The notes below the pieces were generated by a model. That model was not told the origin of the DNA. It ran no database searches and saw only the letters and a program-made list of their open reading frames with translations. This document shows, piece after piece, positions 36,293-45,117 of a stretch of DNA of 64,000 nt. The DNA lies in NCBI GenBank assembly GCA_052148435.1, contig JBKQIF010000159.1, positions 1 to 64,000 of the forward strand. Reading direction: 5' to 3'. The position numbers and the translations under genes are program-made. Position 1 is the stretch's first letter, and the number at the start of each line of letters is the position of its first letter. The stretch comes from JBEKYD01 sp052148435. GTDB lineage: Bacteria; Acidobacteriota; Terriglobia; Bryobacterales; Bryobacteraceae.

Positions 36293-37395
36293 TGCCCAAC
36301 GGTGTTGCCCGCGCCTCGTCGAGTGAGGGACCTTCCGGACGCGTCAAAGAGGTGACTCCGATCGGGGCGGATGCGAAGCGCCACCTGGTCCCCTTCACGA
36401 ACGCTGGTATCGCCTGCAGTCTCGACCACGAATCTCGTTCCATCCGCGAGGCGGGCGTGGAGATAGGTCCGCGGTCCCAAGTGCTCCAACGCTTCGATCT
36501 CGCCCTGCAACTCTCCGTCCCGCGCCAGGCCTACGTGCTCGGGGCGGATGCCCAGTTTGAGCCGCTCGCCGGCTTTTGCGTTCCTTACCGGAGCCGGTAC
36601 GGCGAGGCTGATGCCATTGAACAGACTCAAGGTCAAGGACTGTTCGGTGGAAGCCTGGACTTCCACGTCCAGGAAGTTCATCTTGGGAGCGCCGATAAAT
36701 CCGGCCACGAAAAGAGATGCGGGATGGTGATACAACTCCAATGGAAATCCAACTTGCTCGACTCTGCCGTCATTCAGAACCACGATTCGATCCGCCATGG
36801 TCATAGCTTCGACCTGATCGTGAGTCACATAGATCATGGTCGTGTTCAGCTCGCGGTGCAGCCGAACCAGCTCCAGCCTCATCTGGGCCTGTAGTGCCGC
36901 ATCGAGATTCGACAGGGGTTCATCGAGCAGGAACGCCTTCGGCTGCCTGACGATGGCGCGGCCCAGCGCGACCCGTTGCAATTGGCCGCCGGACAGCTCG
37001 CGCGGCTTGCGATCGAGCAGCGGCTCCAGTTCCAGCGTCCGGGCCACCGCGCGCACCTTCCGATCTCTCTCCTCGATCGAAACTCCCGCCAGCCGCAAGC
37101 TGAAGCCTAAGTTCTCGGCTACAGTCATGTGGGGGTACAGAGCGTAACTCTGGAAAACCATGGCCAGGCCACGCTTTGCCGGCGGCACGTGTCGGGCGGA
37201 CAATCCGTCAATTAGCACTTCTCCTTCCGAGATCTCTTCCAGCCCCGCGATCATTCGCAGCAAAGTGGATTTGCCGCAGCCGGATGGTCCCACAAACGCC
37301 ACGAACTCGTGGTCGTCGATCGCGAGATCCAACCCATGAATCACCTCGTGGCCGCCGAATCTCTTGCAAACGTTTTTCAATTCGACCGTAGCCAT
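36277..37395 (-). CDS. ABC sugar importer ATPase, UgpC/MalK type
   Basis: The 372-residue ATPase has Walker A GPSGCGKSTLLRMIAGLEE, signature LSGGQLQRVALGRAIVRQPK, and Walker B FLLDEPLSNLDAALQAQMRL. A C-terminal TOBE domain of about 130 residues (LKLGIRPEHVGLARDGELQG) is typical of the multi-substrate sugar ATPases UgpC, MsmK and SmoK. It is the last gene of the four-gene importer operon on the minus strand. Confidence 0.95.
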   Translation of the reverse strand: MATVELKNVCKRFGGHEVIHGLDLAIDDHEFVAFVGPSGCGKSTLLRMIAGLEEISEGEVLIDGLSARHVPPAKRGLAMVFQSYALYPHMTVAENLGFSLRLAGVSIEERDRKVRAVARTLELEPLLDRKPRELSGGQLQRVALGRAIVRQPKAFLLDEPLSNLDAALQAQMRLELVRLHRELNTTMIYVTHDQVEAMTMADRIVVLNDGRVEQVGFPLELYHHPASLFVAGFIGAPKMNFLDVEVQASTEQSLTLSLFNGISLAVPAPVRNAKAGERLKLGIRPEHVGLARDGELQGEIEALEHLGPRTYLHARLADGTRFVVETAGDTSVREGDQVALRIRPDRSHLFDASGRSLTRRGAGNTVGHHQAV

Positions 37396-37413
37396 AATCT
37401 CGATAGTCCCCTT

Positions 37414-38235
37414 CTACTTGACCGCGCCAAATGACAGACCGCGCACAAGCTGGCGCTGGCCGATCCACCCCAAGATAAGGATGGGAGCGGCCGACAGCGT
37501 CGAAGCAGCCGACAGCTTCGCCCAAAACAGGCCCTCGGGGCTCGAGAACGAGGCGGTAAACGCAGTCAGGGTCGCCGCTTTGACGGTGGTTAGATTGAGG
37601 CTCCAGAACGCCTCGTTCCAGCAAAGAATAATAGAGAGAAGTGCCGTGGCGGCGATACCCGGCATCGCCAGAGGGAGCAAAATATGGACCAGCTCCTGCC
37701 CCTCGGTCGCGCCATCCATGCGGCTGGCCTCCAGGATTTCGGAAGGCACTTCCCGGAAGAAAGAAAAGAGCATCCAGACCACAATGGGGAGGACGCTGAT
37801 GCTGTCGATCAGAACCAGCCCGATGCGCGTGTCGAGCAGGCCAAAATTACGCCACAACAAATAAATCGGGACCAGAACGCCGACCGGCGGTAACATCTTG
37901 CTGGAAAGCATCCAAAGCAGGATGTCACGCGTACGGCGTCCGGGGAAGAAGGCCATGCTATACGCCGCCGGCACTGCCAGCGCTAGAGCCAGCAACGTCG
38001 AACCCAGCGACACCACCACGCTGTTGATCGCGAACTGCACATAATCGGCCCGCTCGAGAACGGCGGAGTAGTTTGCGAGTGTCGGCTTGAAGAAAACCTC
38101 GGGAGGCGTGGCGACGGCGGTGATCTCCGTCTTGAAACTGGTAAGAAACATCCAGAGAATGGGGAAGAAGATTCCCAACCCGACGACCCAGCCGGCTAAT
38201 GTCAGTCCGACCCGTACCTGCCACCTGGTCCTCAT
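37414..38235 (-). CDS. Sugar ABC importer permease, MalG type
   Basis: The 273-residue permease has six hydrophobic segments, the N-terminal LTLAGWVVGLGIFFPILWMF, and the EAA loop reading EVPSEILEASRMDGATEGQE, which docks to the ATPase. It ends with the GLSFGAVK tail usual for MalG-like subunits. Its ATG overlaps the stop of the upstream permease gene by four bases (ATGA). It works with the second permease and binding protein to import a sugar or polyol. Confidence 0.95.
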   Translation of the reverse strand: MRTRWQVRVGLTLAGWVVGLGIFFPILWMFLTSFKTEITAVATPPEVFFKPTLANYSAVLERADYVQFAINSVVVSLGSTLLALALAVPAAYSMAFFPGRRTRDILLWMLSSKMLPPVGVLVPIYLLWRNFGLLDTRIGLVLIDSISVLPIVVWMLFSFFREVPSEILEASRMDGATEGQELVHILLPLAMPGIAATALLSIILCWNEAFWSLNLTTVKAATLTAFTASFSSPEGLFWAKLSAASTLSAAPILILGWIGQRQLVRGLSFGAVK

Positions 38236-39125
38236 CGTTGGTCCTCCAGGTTACGCCCGATCAGCCGCATCAGGAAGAACGCAACCATGTTGGCCAGGAT
38301 GATGGCGATGACGCCGCCGGCCGAACCTCCTCCCACATCCCAGTTCAGGAGGGCATCACGAAAAATCAGATATGCCAGGTTGGTCGAAGCCAGTCCCGGA
38401 CCGCCTCCCGTGGTTACGTAGATTTCAGCGAACAGGCTGAGAAAGAAAATCGTTTCGATCATCGCCACGACCGCCATGGGGCGCCGCAGGTGCGGCAGCT
38501 CGATGTGATAGAAGAGCGCCAGCACTCCGGCGCCATCAAGCCGGGCGGCTTCCTTCTGTTCCCGGTTCAGCGACTGAAGAGCCGGCAACAGAATCAGCAC
38601 GGCGAATGGCGTCCATTCCCAGGCCACGATCACGGCGATGGCGGCGAGCGGCATCCTGGCGAAGAAGTCAATGGTGCCGAACCCGGCCGATCGCGTGATC
38701 CATGAGAGCATCCCGAAAACGGGGTTCATCAGCATGTTCTTCCAGATCAGCGCGCTCACGGTCGGCATGACGAAAAACGGGGCAATCACGAGGAACCGGC
38801 AGATGTTGCGCCCCGGGAATTCCCGATCGAGCAGCATGGCGAAGAGAGTTCCGGCAACCAGCGTAATCGAAAGAACCAGCCCAACCAGCAGCAGCGTGTT
38901 GCCCATAGCCACCCAGAGCGCGCGGCCGGCCAAAAGATAACGATAATTCTCAATACCGGCAAACGCGCTCTTACCCGGACTCAGTAGGTTGTACCGTTCA
39001 AGGGAGAACCAAAGGGTCATCGCCAGGGGCACGACCATCCACAGAAGCAGCAGGATCGCTGAGGGCGCCAGCAGCGGTACGGTGCGAATGGCGCGAGCCT
39101 GCCCGGCCGGAGCAACTCCGGTCAC
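38232..39125 (-). CDS. Sugar ABC importer permease, MalF type
   Basis: The start is GTG at 39125, which overlaps the binding-protein stop (GTGA). It is preceded by AGGAGG about nine bases upstream, a near-perfect Shine-Dalgarno; a longer in-frame extension has no coding character. The 297-residue product has six membrane helices (VPLLAPSAILLLLWMVVPLA first), the substrate-path region and the EAA loop SLNREQKEAARLDGAGVLAL. It is the heterodimeric partner of the MalG-type permease. Confidence 0.94.
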   Translation of the reverse strand: MTGVAPAGQARAIRTVPLLAPSAILLLLWMVVPLAMTLWFSLERYNLLSPGKSAFAGIENYRYLLAGRALWVAMGNTLLLVGLVLSITLVAGTLFAMLLDREFPGRNICRFLVIAPFFVMPTVSALIWKNMLMNPVFGMLSWITRSAGFGTIDFFARMPLAAIAVIVAWEWTPFAVLILLPALQSLNREQKEAARLDGAGVLALFYHIELPHLRRPMAVVAMIETIFFLSLFAEIYVTTGGGPGLASTNLAYLIFRDALLNWDVGGGSAGGVIAIILANMVAFFLMRLIGRNLEDQR

Positions 39126-40453
39126 TTCAGGTATCCTCCTCGCCGCATGGCGCGTTCGGCCTCCGCCTGCGCCAGGGCCAGCGCTTGCTCGACGGTCGCA
39201 CCGCCGGTAAGTGCCGCGCTGATCTGCTGTCCCACATCCGTGCCGATCGCCTGAAATTCCGGAATCCCAACGTACTGAATTCCAATATACGGCACCGGCA
39301 ACACACTCGGCTTGGTCATGTCCGCGGTCAGGATTGCCTCGCGAACGAGGTTCGCGAAAGGTGCGGCTTGCTGGTATGTCGCATTGTCGTAGGTCGATCT
39401 TCGTGTCCCGGGAGGAGCCAGAAGCCAACCGTAGCGCGCGCCCACGGTAGCAACGTAGGCCTTGCTGGTGGCCCACTTGATGAACTGCTTGGCAACACGG
39501 GCTTTCGGGGAAGACTTTGGGATCGCCAACGCCCAACTCCAGGCCCAGGCTGCGCCATTGGGGACTTTCTGAATGGGGGCCTTGGCAAAACCGGTCGTCC
39601 CGGCCACTCGGCTTTGGCTGGCATCCAGGATGTAACCCGCCGCCGAAGTAGCGTCCACCCAAATTGCACAGTTACCGTTGGCGAACAGCGCCCGGACTTC
39701 ATTGTGCCCATCCGTGCTGGCGCCAGGCGGCCCATACTTTCTCAGCACGTCTACATAGAAGCTGACGGCCTGGATCCACTCCGGGCTGGTGAGTTGCGGT
39801 TGCCAGTTGAGATCCATCCACCGCCCGCCAAACGTATAGACCAGCGTACTGAGGTACGCCATGTTCTGGCCCCATCCCGGCTCTCCGCGCAGGCAGATGC
39901 CGTAGATATTGCGCGCTGGATTGTTCAGTTTGGCGGCGAACTGGCGGATCTGCTCGTAACTGGGCTGCTCCGGCATTTCCAGGCCCGCCTCACGGAACAG
40001 ATCCTTCCGGTAATAAGTGAAAGAGCTCTCTGCATAGAACGGCGCCGCATACATCTTGCCCTTATAGGAAAGTCCCTGGCGAACCACCTCGAAGATGTCG
40101 TCATAGTCATAGTCCGCGCCGAGATCGTCAACCGGCAGCAGCCACCCCCGTTCCGCCCAGAGAGGTGTTTCGTATGAACCAATAGTGACGACATCGAAAG
40201 TGTTCCCGCCGGTCGAAATGTCTATCGTCAATCTCTGCCGCAGCATGTTCTCCCCCAGAACCACCCAATTCAGCTTGACGCCGCTTTGCGCTTCAAACCC
40301 TTTGGACAGCCGCTGCATCAGAATCATGTCGGCATTGTTCACCGTGCCGATGGTCAATTCCGGTCTGGAGTGCGGGTGGTACGGAAGATATGCGAGCAGG
40401 ACCGCGCAAACCGCCACGCCAAGAGATTTGAGAATCCGATTGGCCGGTCTCAT
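39122..40453 (-). CDS. Extracellular sugar/polyol-binding protein
   Basis: The start is at MRPANRILKSLGVAVCAVLL, opening a signal peptide without a lipobox. The 443-residue mature region is a cluster B family-1 binding protein: LTIGTVNNADMILMQRLSKG, FDVVTIGSYETPLWAERGWL, then AAPFYAESSFTYYRKDLFRE and VPNGAAWAWSWALAIPKSSP. The pattern resembles sorbitol/mannitol-binding SmoE-like proteins. It captures the ligand in the periplasm for the two permeases encoded downstream, and it leads the operon. Confidence 0.92.
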   Translation of the reverse strand: MRPANRILKSLGVAVCAVLLAYLPYHPHSRPELTIGTVNNADMILMQRLSKGFEAQSGVKLNWVVLGENMLRQRLTIDISTGGNTFDVVTIGSYETPLWAERGWLLPVDDLGADYDYDDIFEVVRQGLSYKGKMYAAPFYAESSFTYYRKDLFREAGLEMPEQPSYEQIRQFAAKLNNPARNIYGICLRGEPGWGQNMAYLSTLVYTFGGRWMDLNWQPQLTSPEWIQAVSFYVDVLRKYGPPGASTDGHNEVRALFANGNCAIWVDATSAAGYILDASQSRVAGTTGFAKAPIQKVPNGAAWAWSWALAIPKSSPKARVAKQFIKWATSKAYVATVGARYGWLLAPPGTRRSTYDNATYQQAAPFANLVREAILTADMTKPSVLPVPYIGIQYVGIPEFQAIGTDVGQQISAALTGGATVEQALALAQAEAERAMRRGGYLK

Positions 40454-41127
40454 GAGAGCGTAGTATAACAAAAGACATATAGTCGAGTTCCCAGGTGTCC
40501 GGCTGTTCATTATTGAAAGATGCAAAAATAACTTCACTGTTGTCTCGACGCGGCGCGCGGGAGTGCGTGCGCCACCCAGGTAACGGTGAAGTGATTCTTG
40601 CGTTAACCTTAAGACTTCGACCAGTTGGCTCGCGGATGCCTCAGCGGTAGCGGTACAGCGTCACGCGCTGGATGGCGTCCGGACTCGCGCGTTGCCGGTA
40701 GACGGGCGCCCGGCTTCCCGGCGCCCAAGGTATCCACCGCATTCCCTGACTTTTCGGCGATTTCCCGGCCCAGCGTCCGCGCGATCGGGTTGTGAGCGCC
40801 GCTCACGCCCTTTGGCCCGCGCTGTTCCTTCATCCGTGGCGAGATTCGGGTTGGCGCCGGCTTTCTTTCTCCTCAGATTGCAATCGTCGCGTTGCTGTCG
40901 CCAAATCCGCTTCACGTCGTCCACGTCGAGCTTGTGCAGCACGGTCAACAGCACATTCGCCATGGGCGTTCTCCGCGGCGCCCGGTAATGTAAACTACCT
41001 GATTGTCGATAATTGTAGTTGACAATGGAGCGGACCTGGCCAATAATCCCGTTACCACCTATGTTTCCATGGAATCCAGGCTAGCCTGTCGCCGCTCAAA
41101 GGCTGACGCTCGCGCCTCCGGGCGGTA
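40454..41127. other. Intergenic region with AT-rich promoter area and an inverted repeat
   Basis: Next to the binding-protein gene, the minus-strand TATACT (complement of 40462-40467) could be a -10 box only 8 bases before the ATG, which would give an almost leaderless message; no good -35 was found. ATTGTC and GACAAT (41003-41027) form a 6-bp inverted repeat around an AT-rich centre. A weak minus-strand frame at 40661-40963 begins MANVLLTVLHKLDVDDVKRI; it degenerates to arginine-rich sequence and is not supported as a full gene. Confidence 0.35.
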
Positions 41128-41382
41128 TCAGAGAGAAGTCAATGGTGAGGTGTAGTGGACCAGACGGCTTGTGTAGTAATCGGGATCGGCGAACTTTTTC
41201 GCAAAGATTCGTTCCCAGCGTGCGTTCTCCAAACACTGGCGGCATTGGCCGCACTTGCAACTCATCCTGCGGCCTCGGTTCGCAGGCCGGGCGGCCTGCC
41301 CGCCGCGGCGACTCCGGTTCCGGGTGAGCAACCCTTGTGTTCGCATCAATGCACGAATCGACTCTTGGCTCGATAGTTCCAT
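41128..41382 (-). CDS. Small cysteine-cluster protein (C-x-C-x2-C-x2-C)
   Basis: The 84-residue frame carries MSCKCGQCRQCLENARWERI followed by FAKKFADPDYYTSR. Four cysteines in a C-x-C-x2-C-x2-C pattern suggest a small zinc or metal-binding knuckle. The preceding 39 residues are low-complexity, so translation could start at the internal Met at 41265, giving about 45 residues. I have a recollection of similar small proteins in acidobacteria but no named family or function. It stands alone between an importer operon and an efflux operon. Confidence 0.55.
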   Translation of the reverse strand: MELSSQESIRALMRTQGLLTRNRSRRGGQAARPANRGRRMSCKCGQCRQCLENARWERIFAKKFADPDYYTSRLVHYTSPLTSL

Positions 41383-41721
41383 GACTTGTCCTCGGATGGG
41401 AACCGTCGTAACGGGCGGTCTCCTGTCTGCTTACCCAATATTCTTATCGGCTGGAGTCTTCACAGTTTCTATTCAAACGGCGAGCGCTCTGCGAAGAGGC
41501 CCTAGCGCTAGTACTGGCGGTTCATGTCGAAGGATAACCGGGTACGCCGAAAGGAGGGCGGCACGACCAATGAAGGCGGCCGAACCAAACCAACCAGCCG
41601 AATGAATGGCGGACGGCTCCTCATCGAAACGGTCGCGGTCACAATCTCGTTGGTCATACGACGGCGGGCGCCGGACGCTCCCGACCCGTCAATTTCGAAT
41701 CTGGCGCCGCTGAGATTTAAT
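41383..41721. other. Intergenic region before the efflux operon
   Basis: No gene was recognised. The AT content rises towards the 3' end, where the efflux-operon promoter lies. Short plus-strand frames here lack family features or plausible ribosome sites. Confidence 0.3.
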
Positions 41722-41755
41722 TTGATTTCACAATGATTTGGTTTACAATGTATTT
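41722..41755 (+). promoter_or_regulatory. Promoter and possible MarR operator of the efflux operon
   Basis: TTGATT (41722-41727) and TACAAT (41744-41749) are separated by 16 bases. The motif TTT(C)ACAATG(A/T)(A/T)TTT appears twice in tandem around the -10 box, in DNA far more AT-rich than its surroundings. A MarR gene is in the operon, so this is a reasonable autoregulatory site. Assignment is by inference only. Confidence 0.5.
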
Positions 41756-41781
41756 TGTTTTCGCCGAACGAGGTCTTCCGC

Positions 41782-42981
41782 ATGAAACGAGCGATCCTTC
41801 TGTTGTCGATTGTGGTCATCGCCGTGGCGATCTGGTGGGAGCAGCGGCCGCGTCCCCAGACGCTCGTGCTGACCGGCACCGTGGATGGCAACGAAGTGGT
41901 GGTGGGCAGCAAGATCACCGGCCGCATCGTGAGCCTGGCGGTGGACGACGGGCAATGGGTTAAGGCCGGCGACCTGATTGCCGTGCTCGACCAGGACGAG
42001 TTGCGCGCCGACCAGGGCGCCGCCGGGGATGCCATCGCACAAGCCCGCGCCAGCGCGCGGCAGTCGGTGGCCCAGACCGAGCTGCTGGAACATACGTTGC
42101 CCACTAAAGTCCGCCAGGCAGAGGCGCAGATGGCGCAAACGCAAGCCCAACTGCAGCAGGCGCAGGCGCAAGTGGCGCAGGCCCAAGCCCAACTCCGGCA
42201 GGCGCAGGCCCAAGTGGCGCAAACCCAGGCGGGGGTAGCCAAGGCCCAGGACAACTTCAACCGCATCCGGCCGCTGGTCGAAAGGGACATCAACCCGCCG
42301 CAGGACCTGGTCACGGCCCAATCCGATCTCGACTCCGCCAAGGCCAACCAACAGGCGGCCGAAGCCGGCGCCGAGGCGATACGGCGCGCGGTGGCGGCGG
42401 CCGAAGCCGCGGTCGAGGCGATACGGCGCGCGGTGGCGGCGGCGCAGGCCGCGCTGGCGGACGCCCAGCAGGAGGAAAGGCAGGTTCCCGTGCAACAGCG
42501 GCAGACCGACGCACTGCGCGCGGCCGAGGCGCAGGCCGAAGCCAATGCCGCCGCCGCCGCCGCGCGCTTCGGCCAGACCCGGATTTTCGCGCCGGCTAGC
42601 GGCATTGTGACGCTGCGCGCGGCGCGGCAAGGCGAGGTCGTAAACCCGGGCGGTCCGATCGTCACGCTCTTCGACCTGAGCTCGACCTGGGTGGATGCCG
42701 ACGTCGAGGAAACCTACGCCGATCTCATCGCCATGGGACAGACTTTGCGGGTACGCCTGCCCTCGGGGGCCGAGACCGCCGGTCCGGTGATCTACAAAGC
42801 GGTGGAAGCGGATTTTGCCACCGAGCGCGACGTCAGCCGCACCAAGCGCGACATCAAGACGGTGGCCATACGCGTGCGCGTGTCCAATCCCGAGGGAAAG
42901 CTCCCGCTGGGCATGACCGCCTGGGTGATGCTGCCGGTACCGGCCTTGCCGCCTCCGCCCGTCAACGGCGCGAAGGACTAG
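41782..42981 (+). CDS. HlyD-family membrane fusion protein of an ABC efflux system
   Basis: The start at MKRAILLLSIVVIAVAIWWE gives a membrane anchor with no spare leader. The 399-residue adaptor has a lipoyl-type half (LTGTVDGNEVVVGSKITGRI), a long alpha-hairpin and the second half with TRIFAPASGIVTLRAARQGE. The hairpin is unusually repetitive: QAQ-rich units (AQAQLRQAQAQVAQTQAG) and a duplicated EAIRRAVAAAE/EAIRRAVAAAQ segment. It bridges the inner-membrane exporter to the TolC-like protein in this operon. Confidence 0.92.
   Translation: MKRAILLLSIVVIAVAIWWEQRPRPQTLVLTGTVDGNEVVVGSKITGRIVSLAVDDGQWVKAGDLIAVLDQDELRADQGAAGDAIAQARASARQSVAQTELLEHTLPTKVRQAEAQMAQTQAQLQQAQAQVAQAQAQLRQAQAQVAQTQAGVAKAQDNFNRIRPLVERDINPPQDLVTAQSDLDSAKANQQAAEAGAEAIRRAVAAAEAAVEAIRRAVAAAQAALADAQQEERQVPVQQRQTDALRAAEAQAEANAAAAAARFGQTRIFAPASGIVTLRAARQGEVVNPGGPIVTLFDLSSTWVDADVEETYADLIAMGQTLRVRLPSGAETAGPVIYKAVEADFATERDVSRTKRDIKTVAIRVRVSNPEGKLPLGMTAWVMLPVPALPPPPVNGAKD
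42371..42445 (+). repeat. 45-bp tandem duplication inside the adaptor gene
   Basis: GAGGCGATACGGCGCGCGGT followed by GGCGGCGGC occurs at 42371-42399 and again about 45 bases later, at about 42416-42445. It encodes the doubled EAIRRAVAAA helix segment and probably arose by slippage, changing the hairpin length by 15 residues. Confidence 0.75.
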
Positions 42982-42986
42982 CCGTC

Positions 42987-44006
42987 ATGGAAGCGCAAAG
43001 CCAATCCCAAAACGGCGTCGCGATCGAGGTCGAAGGCATAAGCAAGCGCTTTGGCGCGCTGCTGGCGGTGGATAACGTCAGCTTCACGGTGACGGGTGGC
43101 GAGATCTTCGGTCTGCTCGGACCTAACGGCGCGGGCAAGAGCACGCTCATCCGCATGTTGACAACGCTGGTGCCGCCCACCAGCGGAACGGCGGTCGTGG
43201 CCGGGCACGATATCGTTCGCGATCCCAACGCGGTGCGAGCCAGCATTGGGGTCATTCCGCAGAACATGACCAGCGACCCCGAGCTCACCTGCGCCGAGAA
43301 TATAGGCATTCACGCCCGGCTGTACGGCATCACCGGGGCACGGCGCCGCCAGCGCACGGCGGAGTTGCTCGAAGCCGTCGGCCTGGGCGACCGCGCCAAC
43401 GCCCTTGCCGCCACGCTGTCGGGGGGCATGCGGCGGCGCCTCGAGATCGCGCGCGGCCTGGTGCACGACCCTCAAATTCTCTTCTTGGACGAGCCCACCA
43501 CCGGCCTCGATCCGGCGTCACGCATTTCGGTGTGGGAGATGATCACGCATCTGCGCGCCCAGCAGGGCCACACGCTCTTTCTCACCACCCATTACATGGA
43601 CGAGGCCGACCGCCTCTGCGACCGGGTCGCGATCGTCGATAGAGGCCGTATCGTAGCGCTGGACACGCCGGTGGCGCTGAAAGGCTCGGTACCCGGCGCC
43701 AGCCGCATCGAACTGCAGCTCGAGCCCGATCTGCCCCACGGCGCCGCCGACCTGGAGTCGTTGCCGGCGGTCAAGTCGGTGCGCGCGCTGGGCTCGGCCA
43801 CCTATCGCATCTCGAGCGACCGCGGCCCGGCTTCGGCCCAGGAGTTGATCGAGCTGGCGCGCGAGCACAAGCTCGAGTTGAAAAGCCTGTCGGTGGAATC
43901 CACCAGTCTGGACGACGTATTCCTGCATTACACCGGCCATGGGCTGGCGGAGATAGGCGAAGCCGCCGTTCCCGCCGGCCCAGGCACGAAAGGAGGCCCC
44001 CGATGA
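42987..44006 (+). CDS. ABC exporter ATPase, DrrA/YbhF type
   Basis: The 339-residue ATPase has Walker A GLLGPNGAGKSTLIRML, signature TLSGGMRRRLEIARGLVHDP and Walker B ILFLDEPTTGLDPASR. A C-terminal extension (LKSLSVESTSLDDVFLHYTG) is typical of daunorubicin-resistance DrrA and YbhF proteins. It powers the ABC-2 permease encoded immediately downstream, overlapping it by four bases. The likely role is export of a hydrophobic drug-like compound or lipid. Confidence 0.95.
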   Translation: MEAQSQSQNGVAIEVEGISKRFGALLAVDNVSFTVTGGEIFGLLGPNGAGKSTLIRMLTTLVPPTSGTAVVAGHDIVRDPNAVRASIGVIPQNMTSDPELTCAENIGIHARLYGITGARRRQRTAELLEAVGLGDRANALAATLSGGMRRRLEIARGLVHDPQILFLDEPTTGLDPASRISVWEMITHLRAQQGHTLFLTTHYMDEADRLCDRVAIVDRGRIVALDTPVALKGSVPGASRIELQLEPDLPHGAADLESLPAVKSVRALGSATYRISSDRGPASAQELIELAREHKLELKSLSVESTSLDDVFLHYTGHGLAEIGEAAVPAGPGTKGGPR

Positions 44007-45115
44007 AGCGAGCTTTGGCCTTGGTCGAGCGCGATATGCGCAAGTTCCGCCGCAGCCCGGCGTTGCTGTTCGCTTCGCTGGTGCTGCCGCTGCTGCAGTT
44101 GATCATCCTGGGCAACGCCTTCGGCGGCAATATCAAGAACGTCGTCTTGGGCGTGGTCAACCTGGATCGGGGGCCGGAATCGGTGGATGTGCTGGAGCGG
44201 GTCCGCGCCGTGGGCGCGAATGCGCGCACCTTCCTGCCCACCGACTACGACGACCAGAGCGCCGCCCTCGCCGACCTGCGCAAGGGCGTACTGGGCGGGG
44301 TTTTGATCATTCCACAGCATTATTCCCGCGACCTGCTGGAACGGCACCAGCCGCACCTGGCGCTAATTACCGACAACACCGATCGCACCGTGGCGGGCGC
44401 GGTCGGCTCCCAGATGTCCGATCTGGTGGCCTCGATCAATGCTCCCCAGGTCCCGCCCCGCGAGCCGCCGCAGGCCACGCTGGATGTGGTCGAGGTCTAT
44501 CCCTACATCGACTACATGAAGTATTTGCTGCCCGGTTCGGTGGCGCTGGCCATTTTCGTCACCGCCATGATCGGCGGCGGCATGCTGTTCATCGACGACA
44601 AGTCACGCGGCTTGCACGAAGGCTACATGGTGACTCCGATCACCAAATGGGAGCTGATTCTCGGCTTCAACCTGTCCGGCACGATCAAGGCCACCCTGGC
44701 CGGAGAGACCGTCCTGGTACTGGGAGCCGTCGTGGCGGGGGTCGCCAACTTCTTCCAACCGGTCCGCCTGCTGGAGCTGACCCTGATGGTGGTGCTCACT
44801 TCGGTCGCGCTGATCGGCATGATGTTCTTCATCATGGCGCGCATCAGCGACCCGCTGGTGCCCCGCGCCATTTTCGGCGTGCTGAACACGCTGCTGTTTT
44901 TTCCCAGCGGAGCCGTCTATCCGATCGCCGGTTTCCCCAAATGGCTGCGGTTGATGTCGGACTGCGACCCGTTCACCTACGCCGTCCACGCTTTCCGCAC
45001 GCTGCTGCTCAAGAACATCGGCATCACCGCGATCACCACCGATATCTTCGCGCTGGTGTTGACTTCGGTGTTGGTGTTGGCGGGCGCCACGCTGCTGTTC
45101 CGGCGGACCTTGTAA
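44003..45115 (+). CDS. ABC-2 type exporter permease
   Basis: The 370-residue protein has one N-terminal helix (ALLFASLVLPLLQLIILGNA), a large periplasmic loop and five C-terminal helices with LEVTLM-like spacing: VALAIFVTAMIGGGMLFIDD, LVLGAVVAGVANFF, LMVVLTSVALIGMMFFIMAR and LLFFPSGAVYPIAGFPKWLR. This is the YbhS/YbhR topology. It pairs with the ATPase upstream and the HlyD adaptor. The gene is coupled to the ATPase by an ATGA overlap. Confidence 0.93.
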   Translation: MKRALALVERDMRKFRRSPALLFASLVLPLLQLIILGNAFGGNIKNVVLGVVNLDRGPESVDVLERVRAVGANARTFLPTDYDDQSAALADLRKGVLGGVLIIPQHYSRDLLERHQPHLALITDNTDRTVAGAVGSQMSDLVASINAPQVPPREPPQATLDVVEVYPYIDYMKYLLPGSVALAIFVTAMIGGGMLFIDDKSRGLHEGYMVTPITKWELILGFNLSGTIKATLAGETVLVLGAVVAGVANFFQPVRLLELTLMVVLTSVALIGMMFFIMARISDPLVPRAIFGVLNTLLFFPSGAVYPIAGFPKWLRLMSDCDPFTYAVHAFRTLLLKNIGITAITTDIFALVLTSVLVLAGATLLFRRTL

Positions 45116-45117
45116 CC

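Noticed and set aside
40661..40963. Minus-strand frame beginning MANVLLTVLHKLDVDDVK as a gene
   Set aside because: The first 30 residues look protein-like, but the rest becomes Arg/Gly-rich low complexity and no family is recognised. It is kept only as a note in the intergenic entry.
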